56,526 nt of DNA, from positions 1-56,526 of the forward strand of contig JAFDTP010000001.1 in NCBI GenBank assembly GCA_019594195.1. The letters are read 5' to 3'. The translations under genes were made by a program, and so were the position numbers. Positions 8,294 through 18,200 of this stretch are shown in pieces; the first letter of the stretch is position 1; every line of letters begins with the position of its first letter. This DNA comes from Thermoplasmata archaeon (GTDB taxonomy: Archaea; Thermoplasmatota; Thermoplasmata; Halarchaeoplasmatales; Halarchaeoplasmataceae). The notes beneath the pieces are model-generated. The model was given only the letters and a program-made list of their open reading frames with translations, was not told the origin of the DNA and searched no databases.

Positions 8294-9164
8294 TTTCGTT
8301 ACCCCCTAATTCTTCTCTTATCTGTTTGAAGTTATCTATCGCTCTAGTTCGTTCTTTATCTCCTAAAGGATGATCACTGTATTTTGCCAATTCAAATAAC
8401 TTGGTCATCTCGTCTATAGTCCTCTCTTCCAACGGAAGTCTTTCGAGAGCTATATTTTCCAGTTCTCTAGGTGTAAAAGATATATCTTGCTCAACACCCT
8501 CTTTTTCAAGTATTATGAGCATTTTTTGATAATTTCTGATTATTATATCTCTGACACCCTCACCTTCATGCAGCTCTGTGATCGCCCTATCCGCAGTTGA
8601 TGATATGTCCTCTTCAGTTTCGACCTCATCCTCTGAAAGTTTTTTATGCCTGATAAAGAAAAATATAACAATCAATATAGAGATGAAAAATAACAGTATC
8701 CAGATGCTGGAATCGACCGGTGAAAATATGGGTTCAGACCCGTCGCCAATACCGATATCAGGAGCATAAGAATCTTCTATCTCTGGAAAAACAGATTTGA
8801 GCCTTGATAGAGCGGAGAAGACTATAGGCATGATACGATCGGAAAAACGGATAACAGAAATAAAACCTAGAAAAACAGCACCAATGATACCTTTCGATCT
8901 CAAGCTTTCTTGTGAGAAAAAAAACCATCCTCCAAATCCCAAGATAGCTGTAGCAAACAGGAGGTTCCCTAGAAAATCGGGTAGATCAAAAGCTAAAGGG
9001 GTCTGATCTCTATCATCATACTCCTCTCTTTCAGGCGACCCTCTTACCTCTTCATCCTCCATACCAAAATATACCGCACCAAGATTTCCTATCAACCAAG
9101 CTAAGATCATCAATATTATAACGCTTACAAGTAATATCTCCTTTCCTTCTAATTTCAGGTCCAT
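8286..9164 (-). CDS. DUF4129-like membrane protein
   Basis: The 292-residue product has an N-terminal membrane segment, a cluster of hydrophobic segments around residues 65-110, and a further one near residues 152-170 ('SIWILLFFISILIVIFFFI'). The C-terminal cytoplasmic domain resembles DUF4129: 'IRNYQKMLIILEKEGV', 'FTPRELENIALERLPL', 'LFELAKYSDHPLG'. DUF4129 is commonly the tail of membrane transglutaminase-like proteins or sits beside DUF58 and MoxR, but no transglutaminase domain is present here. It is the first gene of the operon. A TATA-like GTTTAAATTAATG (minus strand, about 9191-9203) lies about 30 bases before the ATG at 9164. Confidence 0.75.
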   Translation of the reverse strand: MDLKLEGKEILLVSVIILMILAWLIGNLGAVYFGMEDEEVRGSPEREEYDDRDQTPLAFDLPDFLGNLLFATAILGFGGWFFFSQESLRSKGIIGAVFLGFISVIRFSDRIMPIVFSALSRLKSVFPEIEDSYAPDIGIGDGSEPIFSPVDSSIWILLFFISILIVIFFFIRHKKLSEDEVETEEDISSTADRAITELHEGEGVRDIIIRNYQKMLIILEKEGVEQDISFTPRELENIALERLPLEERTIDEMTKLFELAKYSDHPLGDKERTRAIDNFKQIREELGGNENA

Positions 9165-9333
9165 CGGTAATTAGCTCAAAAGTCATCATTAATTTAAACA
9201 TTATGATTATAGAAGCCAGTCAAACAACTACTCAGAATGGCGTAAATTAGGAATATTATCGATCTTATAAACTATCCATTATCTAGAGGAAATCACCTAA
9301 ACTTTTTATCATAATGTCTAGTTATTGTAGAAC

Positions 9334-9630
9334 ATGTGCGCTAAAGAAGTAGTAGATGGGGAAAAGGACCAAAGACATGTGAAAGTATTCACTATCAGTA
9401 CCTGCGGATGGTGCAAGAAGGTAAAAAATTTATTAAATTCTTTAGATATAGAATACGAATACATCGATATAGATACTGTCGAAGGAGAAGAAAAGAAGAT
9501 CATCAAGGACGAATTGAAAGAATACAATTCAAAGATGAGTTGCCCGACACTCGTCATAGATGAAGGGGAAGAGGTCATAATCGGCTTTAAAAAGGACAAG
9601 ATAAAGGAGGCTCTCTGTGATGACCGATAA
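9334..9630 (+). CDS. Glutaredoxin-like protein
   Basis: The 98-residue protein has a glutaredoxin/thioredoxin fold pattern. The redox motif C-G-W-C lies in 'FTISTCGWCKKVKNLL' near residue 27, followed by the cis-Pro region 'MSCPTLVIDEGEEVIIGF'. It probably exchanges disulfides with partner proteins. The 3' end overlaps the next gene, a ferredoxin:disulfide reductase, by 11 bases, which implies that reductase recharges it. A TATA-like TTTTTAT lies about 25-30 bases before the ATG at 9334. Methanogen 'methanoredoxin'-type proteins are the closest described analogues I know of; true orthology is not shown. Confidence 0.88.
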   Translation: MCAKEVVDGEKDQRHVKVFTISTCGWCKKVKNLLNSLDIEYEYIDIDTVEGEEKKIIKDELKEYNSKMSCPTLVIDEGEEVIIGFKKDKIKEALCDDR

Positions 9631-10150
9631 AGAGGAGATGCGAGAATACGTGAAGAAAGACGCTAAAAATAACGATTATTATGTTTGTCCAGACGAAGAA
9701 CTACTTGATGACCTTCTTGAAGGTCTAGTAAAGAACGCTGAGAGGTACGGTTATCCTTCCTGCCCATGCAGGGAGGCAAGCGGTAAGAAAACCTATGACT
9801 CGGATATAATATGCCCCTGCGAATACAGAGATGCTGACGTTGAAGAATTCGGTATGTGTTACTGCGGACTTTTCGTTTCAAAAGATGTGGATGAAGATCC
9901 TTCCAAGATGGAACCTATACCTGAAAGACGCTCCTCAGAAGTTATCGAGGCGGCCATGGAGGCAAAAGAAGAAGAGATCAGTGAACAAAAAGAGGTATCT
10001 AGTTCCGGTTTGATGGGTGAAGAAGAAGACATCAAAGTTTGGAGATGTACGGTATGTGGTTACCTCGCTGCCAGAGAAGAGCCTCCTCCAGTATGTCCCA
10101 TATGCAAAGCAAAAGCAGAAAGATTTGAAGAATTCAAAGATTACGGTTGA
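9620..10150 (+). CDS. Ferredoxin:disulfide reductase with C-terminal rubredoxin-like domain
   Basis: Residues about 1-90 match the catalytic subunit of ferredoxin-thioredoxin reductase, with the three Cys pairs 'CPC', 'ICPC' and 'MCYC' that bind a [4Fe-4S] cluster next to a redox disulfide. An acidic linker leads to a rubredoxin-like domain with 'WRCTVCGYLA' and 'PPVCPICKA', giving four Fe or Zn ligands. The same fusion is known in methanogen ferredoxin:disulfide reductases (FDR), which reduce thioredoxin or glutaredoxin-like partners with electrons from ferredoxin. AAAGGAGG at 9603-9610 sets the ATG at 9620 over the adjacent GTG at 9617. The upstream glutaredoxin gene overlaps it, so the pair is probably one redox module. 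Confidence 0.88.
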   Translation: MTDKEEMREYVKKDAKNNDYYVCPDEELLDDLLEGLVKNAERYGYPSCPCREASGKKTYDSDIICPCEYRDADVEEFGMCYCGLFVSKDVDEDPSKMEPIPERRSSEVIEAAMEAKEEEISEQKEVSSSGLMGEEEDIKVWRCTVCGYLAAREEPPPVCPICKAKAERFEEFKDYG

Positions 10151-10161
10151 TACCTAGTCTA

Positions 10162-10659
10162 TCATCTTGTCTCGAATTGAAGTCCACCTTTATCAGTCAA
10201 AGTTATCATCTTATTTCCCTTCAAATTTATAGTTATCATCTTCAATTCTCTCACATTTTCGCTGTATATATCTATTATCTCATCCCTATCTAATTCCGCC
10301 CGATTTGTCGGTAAAAGTTCATTGTCTATCCTGATCAAGCTCCTTTTGAGAAGTTCTCTAGTTTCTTCTTCAGTGATCTCTTGTCCTTCATCAGAAACTT
10401 CACCATTGCCATCTATCACCTTTTTGAAGAACTTTCCGTCTTCTTTTCCAATACACAACTTACCGCTAAGAAGAGTTCTATCTGAGCTTTCTTCGATACC
10501 ATCTAGGAAATCATCTATCATCTCTTCCTTTTCATCTTCTGAGATCTCAGCACCAGTGTTACGGAACTCAAAACTGTCCTCCCTTTCCCAATATTTGAAG
10601 CTCCAGCAAGTACCGTCTAATTCTTTTCCAAGTATCTCTTCGATCTCTTCTTTTTCCAT
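10162..10659 (-). CDS. Hypothetical acidic protein
   Basis: The frame is open from 10761. The ATG at 10659 is the best start because GAGG lies 9 bases before it. ATGs at 10674 and 10710 are alternatives, and a TATA-like CATATAGTTTA (about 10725-10735) could also serve the latter. The 165-residue protein is acidic, with no membrane segment or cysteine cluster, and a middle region of mixed alpha/beta character ('TCWSFKYWEREDSFEFRNTG'). I do not recognise the family. It is divergent from the DNA glycosylase gene at 10771, with both promoters in about 110 bases, so shared control is possible. Confidence 0.6.
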   Translation of the reverse strand: MEKEEIEEILGKELDGTCWSFKYWEREDSFEFRNTGAEISEDEKEEMIDDFLDGIEESSDRTLLSGKLCIGKEDGKFFKKVIDGNGEVSDEGQEITEEETRELLKRSLIRIDNELLPTNRAELDRDEIIDIYSENVRELKMITINLKGNKMITLTDKGGLQFETR

Positions 10660-10770
10660 CTTTTCATGCCTCATATACTTGACCGGGTTATTATCCCGTT
10701 TTCTTAACATAACAAGTATTATTAAACTATATGCTTTTTCTTTCGCTATCAAATAAGGCAAGGTGAAAAA

Positions 10771-11385
10771 TTGGCAACCGTGAGTGAAAAGTTGAGTAAA
10801 GATTTCTATGCCAGAGACGCTGAAAAAGTCGCAAGAGATCTTTTAGGAAAACTTCTTATCCGTGATAAAAGAGGTTCAAAAACTACAGGGAAGATAGTAG
10901 AGACCGAGGCCTACCTAGGAAAAGATGATCCCGCTTCGCACACATTTGGAGGTAAAAAAACAGAAAGGACAGAAATCATCTACGGACCACCTGGACACGC
11001 TTATGTATATTTGATCTATGGTATGTATCACTGCTTCAACGTTGTAACCGGCAAGGATGGAACACCTGAAGGAGTTTTTATAAGAGCTTTAGAACCTGTA
11101 GATGATCTGGATATCATGAGGAAAAGAAGAGGGCTTGATAGCGAAGATAAGGGAAACTTGACTGACGGCCCAGGAAAACTATGTATGGCGATGGACATCG
11201 ATAAAAGTTTGAACGGTGAAGATCTAACAGGAGAAAAACTTTTCATCTCAGAGAGAAAAAGTGCCAAAGATTTCGAGATCACCGAAGCAAAGAGGATAAA
11301 TATAGATTATGCTGGAGACGCTAAGAACTGGAAATTAAGGTATCTTATTAAAGATAATCCGTTTGTGAGTGAAAAACCGGATTGA
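10771..11385 (+). CDS. 3-methyladenine DNA glycosylase (AAG/MPG family)
   Basis: This enzyme excises alkylated and deaminated purines in base excision repair. The 204-residue protein is one AAG domain: 'ARDLLGKLL', 'GKIVETEAYLGKDDPASH' (the conserved Glu-Ala-Tyr with the catalytic-site acidic residue), 'YVYLIYGMYHCFN' and 'GPGKLCMAM'. The length matches bacterial and archaeal AAG proteins (about 200). The TTG at 10771 is used because AGGTGA at 10760-10765 precedes it directly. It sits beside DNA ligase and PolX on the other strand, so the locus gathers glycosylase, gap-filling polymerase and ligase. Confidence 0.92.
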   Translation: MATVSEKLSKDFYARDAEKVARDLLGKLLIRDKRGSKTTGKIVETEAYLGKDDPASHTFGGKKTERTEIIYGPPGHAYVYLIYGMYHCFNVVTGKDGTPEGVFIRALEPVDDLDIMRKRRGLDSEDKGNLTDGPGKLCMAMDIDKSLNGEDLTGEKLFISERKSAKDFEITEAKRINIDYAGDAKNWKLRYLIKDNPFVSEKPD

Positions 11386-11394
11386 TCAGATCGA

Positions 11395-13434
11395 TCAAAC
11401 AGAGACCTCTTTCTCTTCGATCATCTTAGAGAATTCTTCCTCATCGATTATGGTCGTTCCTTCTTCCTCTGCATCATCCAGCTTTGAACCCGGGTTATCA
11501 CCCACTACCAGATAGTCTGTTACTCCACTGACGCTTGATGTGACACGACCTCCGTGTTTTTCTACCAGTTCTGAAGCTTCGCTTCTGGTGTATCTATCTA
11601 GTGCTCCGGTGAATACAAATTTTTTTCCATCCAAAAATTTCTCCGCTTCGCTCTTCTCTGATTTCATATCCACTCCTAGTTCTTTGAGTTCATTTATCAT
11701 CTCTTTATTCTCCTCATCATCGAAGAACTGGACTAAGCTTTCAGCCGTTTCAGGTCCTATCTCATCGATCATCTGCAGACTTTCCTCGTCTTCCTCTATT
11801 AGATCAGAGATAGAGTGATAGTTATCTGCTAGCACATCGGACATATGGCTTCCTACATATCTTATTCCAAGACCATAAAGGACACGCGCTAGGCCTTGAT
11901 CTTTGCTTTTATCTATTTCATCGAGAAGATTCTGAGCTGATCTTTCAGCCATCCTTTCGATCTGAATTATCTTCCATTTTTTAAGACGATAGAGATCTGG
12001 GATACTTTTAACAAGATCATTTTCTACGAGTTTTTCTATGACTTTAGGTCCGAGTCCTTCAATGTCCATCGCGCTTCGACTTGCCCAATGCTCAATCTTT
12101 TGTTTTACCTGTGCAGGACATCGGGCATTCACACATCTCCTCGCGACTTCATCTCCAATCCTCTTTGCTTCACTTCCACAGATCGGGCAATGTTCTGGTA
12201 AACTGAAAAATCCATCGCTTTTCTTTTCAGAAACTTTGACTACCTGAGGTATTATCTCTCCAGCCTTTTCTACCAAAACTTTGTCTCCTACGTTCACATC
12301 TTTTCTTTCCAGTTCATCCTCATTGTGCAGGGAAGCTCTTTCTACAGTAGTCCCGGAGAGTTGTACGGGTTCTAACATCGCGATAGGAGTCAATTTTCCA
12401 GTTCTCCCTACCTGTACTTTGATATCTTTGATAGTAGTAGTTTTTCTCATCGCTGGATATTTATAAGCAATAGCCCACCTAGGATGTTTGGAAGTTTCTC
12501 CAAGGATCTCTTGAGACTCTAGATCGTTCACTTTGACGACCATACCGTCGATCTCATAGTTGAGCTCCTCTTTCTTTTCCTGCCATTTTTCGATATGTTT
12601 TATAACTTCATCTATCCCGGTTTTTTTAACTACGTTTTCGTTGATCTTCAGACCAGCTTTTTCCATCTCTTTCAAACATTTCCAGTGGGTGTCAAAGCTT
12701 CCTTCTTCCTCGTAACTCAGGGTATAAACGAATATATCGAGCGGTCTGTTTGCTACAATCGTAGGGTCTTTATTCCTGACTGTTCCTGCAGCGGCATTGC
12801 GTGGATTAGCGAAAGGATCTTTCCCTTCTTCTAACCGTCTTTCGTTCATCCTATCGAATTCATCTCTTGGCATGTAGATCTCTCCTCTAAATTCAGCAGT
12901 TTCCAGTATCGTCTCATCGGTCAACTTTAAGGGAATGGTATGAACTGTTTTCAGGTTCGGCGTTATATCTTCTCCACGCTGTCCGTCTCCTCGTGTAGAA
13001 CCTCTTTGGAAAACTTTGTTTTCATAATAAAGAGCAACACCGAGTCCGTCTATCTTCGGCTCTATCACATATTCGATCTTTTCATCTTCTTTCGCTAATC
13101 CTTCTCTTACTCTTCTGTCGAAATCCCGAAGTTCCTCATCATTGAAAGTGTTATCAAGGCTCAACATCGTACTCATATGTTCAACGGTTTCAAATTCGTC
13201 TATTTCAGCAGTGATGACCCTTTGGGTGGGAGAATCTTCGGTAACAAGATCAGGATATTTTTCTTCGATAGCTTCAAGTTCTTTGACCAGCAGATCGTAC
13301 TCGTGATCACTTATCTCAGGATCGTTTTCGATATAATATTTCTTATCATGATATCTTATCTCATCTCGAAGCTCTTCAGCTCTCTTTTTAGCTTCACTTT
13401 TGGATCCAGGAACTTTGAAATCATCATTTTCCAT
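11395..13434 (-). CDS. ligA: NAD+-dependent DNA ligase LigA
   Basis: The 679-residue protein is a full-length bacterial-type ligase. It has the Ia domain with 'YHDKKYYIENDPEISDHEYD', the adenylation domain with nucleophilic Lys in 'EPKIDGLG' and 'RGDGQRGEDIT', an OB domain, a four-Cys zinc finger ('CPICGSEAKR' then 'CVNARCPAQ'), helix-hairpin-helix repeats and a C-terminal BRCT domain ('FVFTGALDRYTRSEA'). Most archaea use ATP ligases; LigA is known in haloarchaea and some other lineages, where it is taken as transferred. GGTGAG just before the ATG at 13434 favours that start. A GTG at 13443 that overlaps the polX stop (GTGA) is possible. It probably seals nicks left by PolX. Confidence 0.96.
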   Translation of the reverse strand: MENDDFKVPGSKSEAKKRAEELRDEIRYHDKKYYIENDPEISDHEYDLLVKELEAIEEKYPDLVTEDSPTQRVITAEIDEFETVEHMSTMLSLDNTFNDEELRDFDRRVREGLAKEDEKIEYVIEPKIDGLGVALYYENKVFQRGSTRGDGQRGEDITPNLKTVHTIPLKLTDETILETAEFRGEIYMPRDEFDRMNERRLEEGKDPFANPRNAAAGTVRNKDPTIVANRPLDIFVYTLSYEEEGSFDTHWKCLKEMEKAGLKINENVVKKTGIDEVIKHIEKWQEKKEELNYEIDGMVVKVNDLESQEILGETSKHPRWAIAYKYPAMRKTTTIKDIKVQVGRTGKLTPIAMLEPVQLSGTTVERASLHNEDELERKDVNVGDKVLVEKAGEIIPQVVKVSEKKSDGFFSLPEHCPICGSEAKRIGDEVARRCVNARCPAQVKQKIEHWASRSAMDIEGLGPKVIEKLVENDLVKSIPDLYRLKKWKIIQIERMAERSAQNLLDEIDKSKDQGLARVLYGLGIRYVGSHMSDVLADNYHSISDLIEEDEESLQMIDEIGPETAESLVQFFDDEENKEMINELKELGVDMKSEKSEAEKFLDGKKFVFTGALDRYTRSEASELVEKHGGRVTSSVSGVTDYLVVGDNPGSKLDDAEEEGTTIIDEEEFSKMIEEKEVSV

Positions 13435-13439
13435 GATGC

Positions 13440-15140
13440 TCACCCATTAAGGATATCCACGAGTTCTTCATTTGAGCGCGTGTTGATAACATCGTCAGAT
13501 CTCAACCATGCTCTTCTCGCGGTAGCAACACCATATCTCATGAAGTCAAGATGGCTCAATCCATGGGCGTCTGTCCCAAGTGATATCATAACTCCTTTAT
13601 CCATAGCCTCTCTAGCATTCAATGAATCTAAGTCCAGTCTTTGAGGTGAAGCATTGATCTCTAAGATCACATCATTTTCCTCTGCACCTTTGATCAACTT
13701 GTTGATGTTTACATCATAACCTTCTCTTTCTCCTATCTTTCTCCCTGTCGGGTGAGCGAATATATCTATCAGGCCAGTTTCGAAGGCCTTGATTATACGT
13801 TCCGTCTGTTCGCTTTCGTCCATCTTGAAATTGGAATGTATCGCTCCTAAAACTATATCTAGGTCTTCAAGAGTTCCATGGTCCATGTCCAAACTGCCGT
13901 CCTTCTTGATGTCGACTTCGATCCCATCAAGTATATTTATCTCTAGTTCTTCCTGAGCTTCTTCTATCTCAGTTCTTCTCTCTTCGAGATCTTCCTTCGT
14001 CAATCCGTCAGCGACGCTGAGTCCTTGGGAATGGTCTGTCAGCGCTATGTACTCATAACCTTTGTTTTGAGCTTCCCTAGCCATATCGTACACGCTCTCC
14101 TGGCCGTCACTCCAATCGGTATGAGACTGGAGATCTCCTTTTATATCTTCATATTTTATCAGGTCAGGGAGTTCGCCCCTCTTAGCGGCTTCTATCTCAC
14201 CTCTATTTTCCCTCAACTCTGGCTGAATCCAATCCATGTCTAAGGTGTTGTATATCTCTTCTTCAGTCTTCCCAGCTATTTTTTCATCATTTGACTTTTT
14301 GAATAGACCGTATTCGTTTAGTTTGTATCCTTTATCTATCGCTATCTGCCGGAGAGGGACATTGTGTTCTTTGGCTCCTGTGAAGTATTGAAGTGCGGCT
14401 CCAAAGCTCTCATCATCTACTACTCTTAGATCCGCTTGAACACCACCTCTGAGCCTGACGCTAGTTTTAGTTTCACCCTTAACGATCACATCTTCCACTT
14501 CTTCATAGGTGCTGAAGGCATCCATCAATTTTTCAGGGTCACCTGCAGCTAAGATATCTATATCTCCTATTGTTTCCTTCCAGCGTCTCAGACTCCCGGC
14601 TTTCTCGATCCTTGTTGCTTCTGGCTTCAGATATTCTATGATATCTTCAGAGACCGGTATGACTTCATTTAAAAGGTGACGTCCGGAGATCTCTTCAAGC
14701 ATCTCGATACCATCTATTATCTTCTGTTCAGTTTTTTCTCCGAACCCCTTGATATTTCTTATATTGCCATTTTCAGCCTCTTCCTTAAGAGAATCTAACC
14801 CTTCGATGCCGAGTTCATCATGAAGCTTTTTAGCGCTTTTCGGCCCAATATCGGGCACCTTCATAACATCGACTAGACCACTGGGCAATTCTTCACGTAG
14901 TTCTTCAAGGTATTCAAGATCGTCATTTTCTATTATCTCTTTGATCTTGATCTCCATGGCATCCCCTACACCCTCTATGTCCTTCAGTTTATCTTCCTCA
15001 TAAAAATCATGTATGTCCTTTTTCATGGATTCTATTTTTCTGGCGGCTTTCCTGTAAGCTCTTGGTTTAAAGTCAACTCCCTTGAGTTCAAGTAGATCAG
15101 CGATCTCGTTGAACATCTCAGCGATCTTTTTATTCATCAT
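13440..15140 (-). CDS. polX: Family X DNA polymerase with PHP phosphoesterase domain
   Basis: PolX fills short gaps in repair, and its PHP domain gives 3'-5' exonuclease or phosphatase activity. The 566-residue protein has the 8-kDa-like lyase and HhH region ('RAYRKAARKIESM', 'GVGDAM', 'PDIGPKSAKKL'). The palm domain has metal-binding 'GDIDIL' and 'ADLRVV'. The C-terminal PHP domain (about 335-566) has 'DLQSHTDWSDG', 'ALTDHSQG', 'EINASPQR' and 'GTDAHG'. The ATG at 15140 was chosen because a TATA box (minus strand AATTATAATCC, about 15163-15173) sits about 28 bases upstream, giving a leaderless transcript. The frame stays open to 15305, but that would run into the divergent subtilase gene. ligA overlaps its stop, so gap filling and ligation are co-expressed. 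Confidence 0.95.
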   Translation of the reverse strand: MMNKKIAEMFNEIADLLELKGVDFKPRAYRKAARKIESMKKDIHDFYEEDKLKDIEGVGDAMEIKIKEIIENDDLEYLEELREELPSGLVDVMKVPDIGPKSAKKLHDELGIEGLDSLKEEAENGNIRNIKGFGEKTEQKIIDGIEMLEEISGRHLLNEVIPVSEDIIEYLKPEATRIEKAGSLRRWKETIGDIDILAAGDPEKLMDAFSTYEEVEDVIVKGETKTSVRLRGGVQADLRVVDDESFGAALQYFTGAKEHNVPLRQIAIDKGYKLNEYGLFKKSNDEKIAGKTEEEIYNTLDMDWIQPELRENRGEIEAAKRGELPDLIKYEDIKGDLQSHTDWSDGQESVYDMAREAQNKGYEYIALTDHSQGLSVADGLTKEDLEERRTEIEEAQEELEINILDGIEVDIKKDGSLDMDHGTLEDLDIVLGAIHSNFKMDESEQTERIIKAFETGLIDIFAHPTGRKIGEREGYDVNINKLIKGAEENDVILEINASPQRLDLDSLNAREAMDKGVMISLGTDAHGLSHLDFMRYGVATARRAWLRSDDVINTRSNEELVDILNG

Positions 15141-15162
15141 ACTTATGAAATGTAAGAGCTGG

Positions 15163-15216
15163 ATTATAATTTTTTTCGAGTACATCTCAGGATATATACG
15201 ACCAACCTTAAAATAC
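15163..15216. promoter_or_regulatory. Divergent promoter between polX and the subtilase gene
   Basis: Two TATA-like elements face away from each other. On the minus strand, AATTATAATCC (about 15163-15173) precedes polX by about 28 bases. On the plus strand, CCTTAAAATACC (about 15205-15216) precedes the subtilase ATG at 15238 by about 25-30 bases. Both genes are predicted to be leaderless. Confidence 0.5.
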
Positions 15217-15237
15217 CAGAAGTTTTTTGTAATATTT

Positions 15238-18200
15238 ATGACAGAGAGATCACATAAAATAGGTTCGATTTTATGTATAACAGTATTAGTTATCTCAATA
15301 TTCACACTGGTTGGACACGCAGAGGTAGAACCTGAAGATCAGACCAGGGATATAGTCCTGATAACTGAAGACATAGAAAGTTCCCGAATGAAAATCGATG
15401 ATATCGACATGGAGATCATCGACGAATACGGTGAATTCACATTGGTGGATATCGATGTAGAAGATATTGAAAAATTAAGGGAGAAAGAGATAAGATTCGA
15501 GGAACTTCACGGTAGAACAGAGATATCTGTTAAGGGACATACCTTTGACATCTTTGAGGAAGAACCCGATCTAGATGAGGAACTTATGATAGATGAATAT
15601 CAATCTGGTGAAGAAGGACTTTATCTCGTGCATATGCTCGGTCCTATAAATCCAGAATGGGTTCAAGAGCTAAAAAACAAAGATGTTGATATCATAAATT
15701 ACATACCCAACTACGCTTACGAAGTAAAGATGACTCCTGAGCAGGCAGAAGATGTTGAAGAACTTTTCTTTGTAGACTGGGTAGATATCTACCATCCTGG
15801 ATTCAAGCTCTCTGAAGGATTAGAGACTGGCTCAGTAGAGATCAGTTTGGTTAGAGATGCTGAAAGAAAAACTATCAATCGAATAGATTCAATAACTGAA
15901 TCCATAGGATCAGCAGATCTTTTGGAGAGGAACTCTAAATTGACTGCTGAGGTAGATAATGAAGAAGATCTAGTGGAGTTAGCTCATTTAGAGGATGTAT
16001 ATCATATATCAAATCGAGTCGAAAAAACACTTGATGATGAGGTTGCTACACAGATAATATCAGGTGGAAGCTGGATTTGGGACCCTGACGAAGATCCATA
16101 TTCGCCGTGGAGAGGGGAAGATGATGAATTTGACTACGGTTCACACGTTAACCAACTCGGTTGGAGCGGTGAGGATGAAGTTATAGCAGTTGCAGATACC
16201 GGTATAAATCCAGATCATCTAGACTTTCAAGAGCGTGTGGTCGGAGGGCATTACTGGGATTCAGAAGATTGGGAAGACGGTCATGGACACGGAACTCATG
16301 TGGCAGGTTCCATAGCAGGTGATACACATAATGGAACGGGCACAACCGTCGATACGTTGGAGATAGATGGTATTGAAATAGAAGAGCTCGGTCCATATTA
16401 TGCAGCTCAGGGGCCTGCCTATGGATCCGAGCTTTTTTCGGTCAAGATATTTGACTCTAGTGGAGAATGGGTTGGGCCAAATGATTATTTTGAGATAGTG
16501 GAATCTGCTGCTCAAAACAGCGACTCATACATCCATTCCAACTCTTGGGGTTCTGACGAAAATTTAGGTGAATATCTGGCTAGTTCCGAAGCTTATGACG
16601 AAGCGGTCAGAGATTCTAATAGAATGAGTTTAGATAATGAACCGATGGTGATCGTTGTTGCTGCTGGGAACGAGGGATCTAGTCAAAACTCCGTAGGAGC
16701 ACCCGCAACTGCCAAAAATGTTATCGCTGTGGGTTCAACAGAGAACTTCATGCCTGATTTATCGACCGAAAACCCGGATAGGGTTTCTCTTTTTAGTTCA
16801 AGAGGTTGGACTGACGACAATAGAGTCAAACCTGACGTGGTTGCTCCAGGTCAAAACATAATTTCAACTGACTACGAGGCCGATGGAGATTATACCAGGA
16901 TGTCCGGAACTTCTATGGCAGCACCGGCTGCCTCTGGAGCGGCCTCATTAGTGGTTGAATGGTATGAAGAAAAATATGGGGATGAACCGAGCCCCGCGAT
17001 GGTCCGGAACTTGTTGATAAACACTGCTCATGATCTAGATGATGATAACGGAAATACCGGTCCGATCCCGAATAGGGACGAGGGTTGGGGTATGGTGAAC
17101 CTACCAGCTCTGATGGATTCATCTGCAGAATTTGAATTCGAAGATCAGAATTCTCTTTTAGAGACCGGAGATATAAACGAGTATGAATTCGAATACGAAG
17201 ACGAATACGAACCCATCAAGGTAACTCTAACTTGGACGGATAAAGAGGCAAGCGAAGACGAAACATCGACTCTGAAAAATAATTTAGATCTTGAGATCGA
17301 AACCCCTAGCGGGGAAATAATCAGAGGCAACGCCTTTGATCTCTCAGGTGACGGAGTAAGCGATGACGGTTACACCTACCCAGATGCTGATGTTTTAGAG
17401 GATTTCGATACCAATGGAGACGGTCGGGACGACGTGAACAATGTCCAGAATGTATATATCCATCCCGATGATCTTGAAACTGGTTCCTATACTGTAAGGG
17501 TGATCGGAACTGATATAAATTCGGATTCCAACAATGATGGCCTTCCAAATCAGGACTATGCTCTTACGATGTATAATTCTCTAGAAGAACCTGAAGGTGA
17601 GAACCCATCTATCGAGATCACTAGTCCATCGGAAGGCGATGTCTGGGAAGCTCGCACAGATGAAGAAATTTCATGGGATTCAGAAGGTGGAGATGATCCT
17701 ACCGATACGGTCAGCTTATATTACAGCAATGACGATGGTAGGTCGTGGGAGATCATCGATGAAGATGTAGATGACGATGAGATCTATAATTGGGAGATCC
17801 CTAACGTTGATAGTAGAGAATCCCGCGTGAGAGTGGAGGTCACCGACGAGGTTGGGAGAACCGACTATGATATCAGTGATCAATTCACTATCGAAGGGAT
17901 ACCGCCAGAGCCTCCAGAAAATCTTGAAGTCGATCATGCTTCTGTCAGAGAAGGATGGCATCATGTGTACGAAGCTGACCATAGAGAGCCGGTCGATAGA
18001 GCTGTCGGTGTAGATCAAAAAGAAACATGGTATGGAGCTGTCAGAACCGAAATTCCAGAAGGTGAGATAAAAAATATAGCATATTATCATGCTGACGATG
18101 CCGATTCGGTTAGGGCCTCGATCCATCAAGATGAAGGAGGCGAACCCGGTGAAAAATTAGCAGAGACACACGATCTAAGAAATTTCGATAATGAAAGATG

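Noticed and set aside
15082..15237. 52-codon N-terminal extension of the subtilase
   Set aside because: It would overlap the polX start and its promoter. The ATG at 15238 has a TATA box at the right distance and gives a clean signal peptide.
15141..15305. N-terminal extension of PolX
   Set aside because: The extension lacks similarity to PolX, runs over the divergent promoter and the subtilase start, and the ATG at 15140 has its own TATA box.
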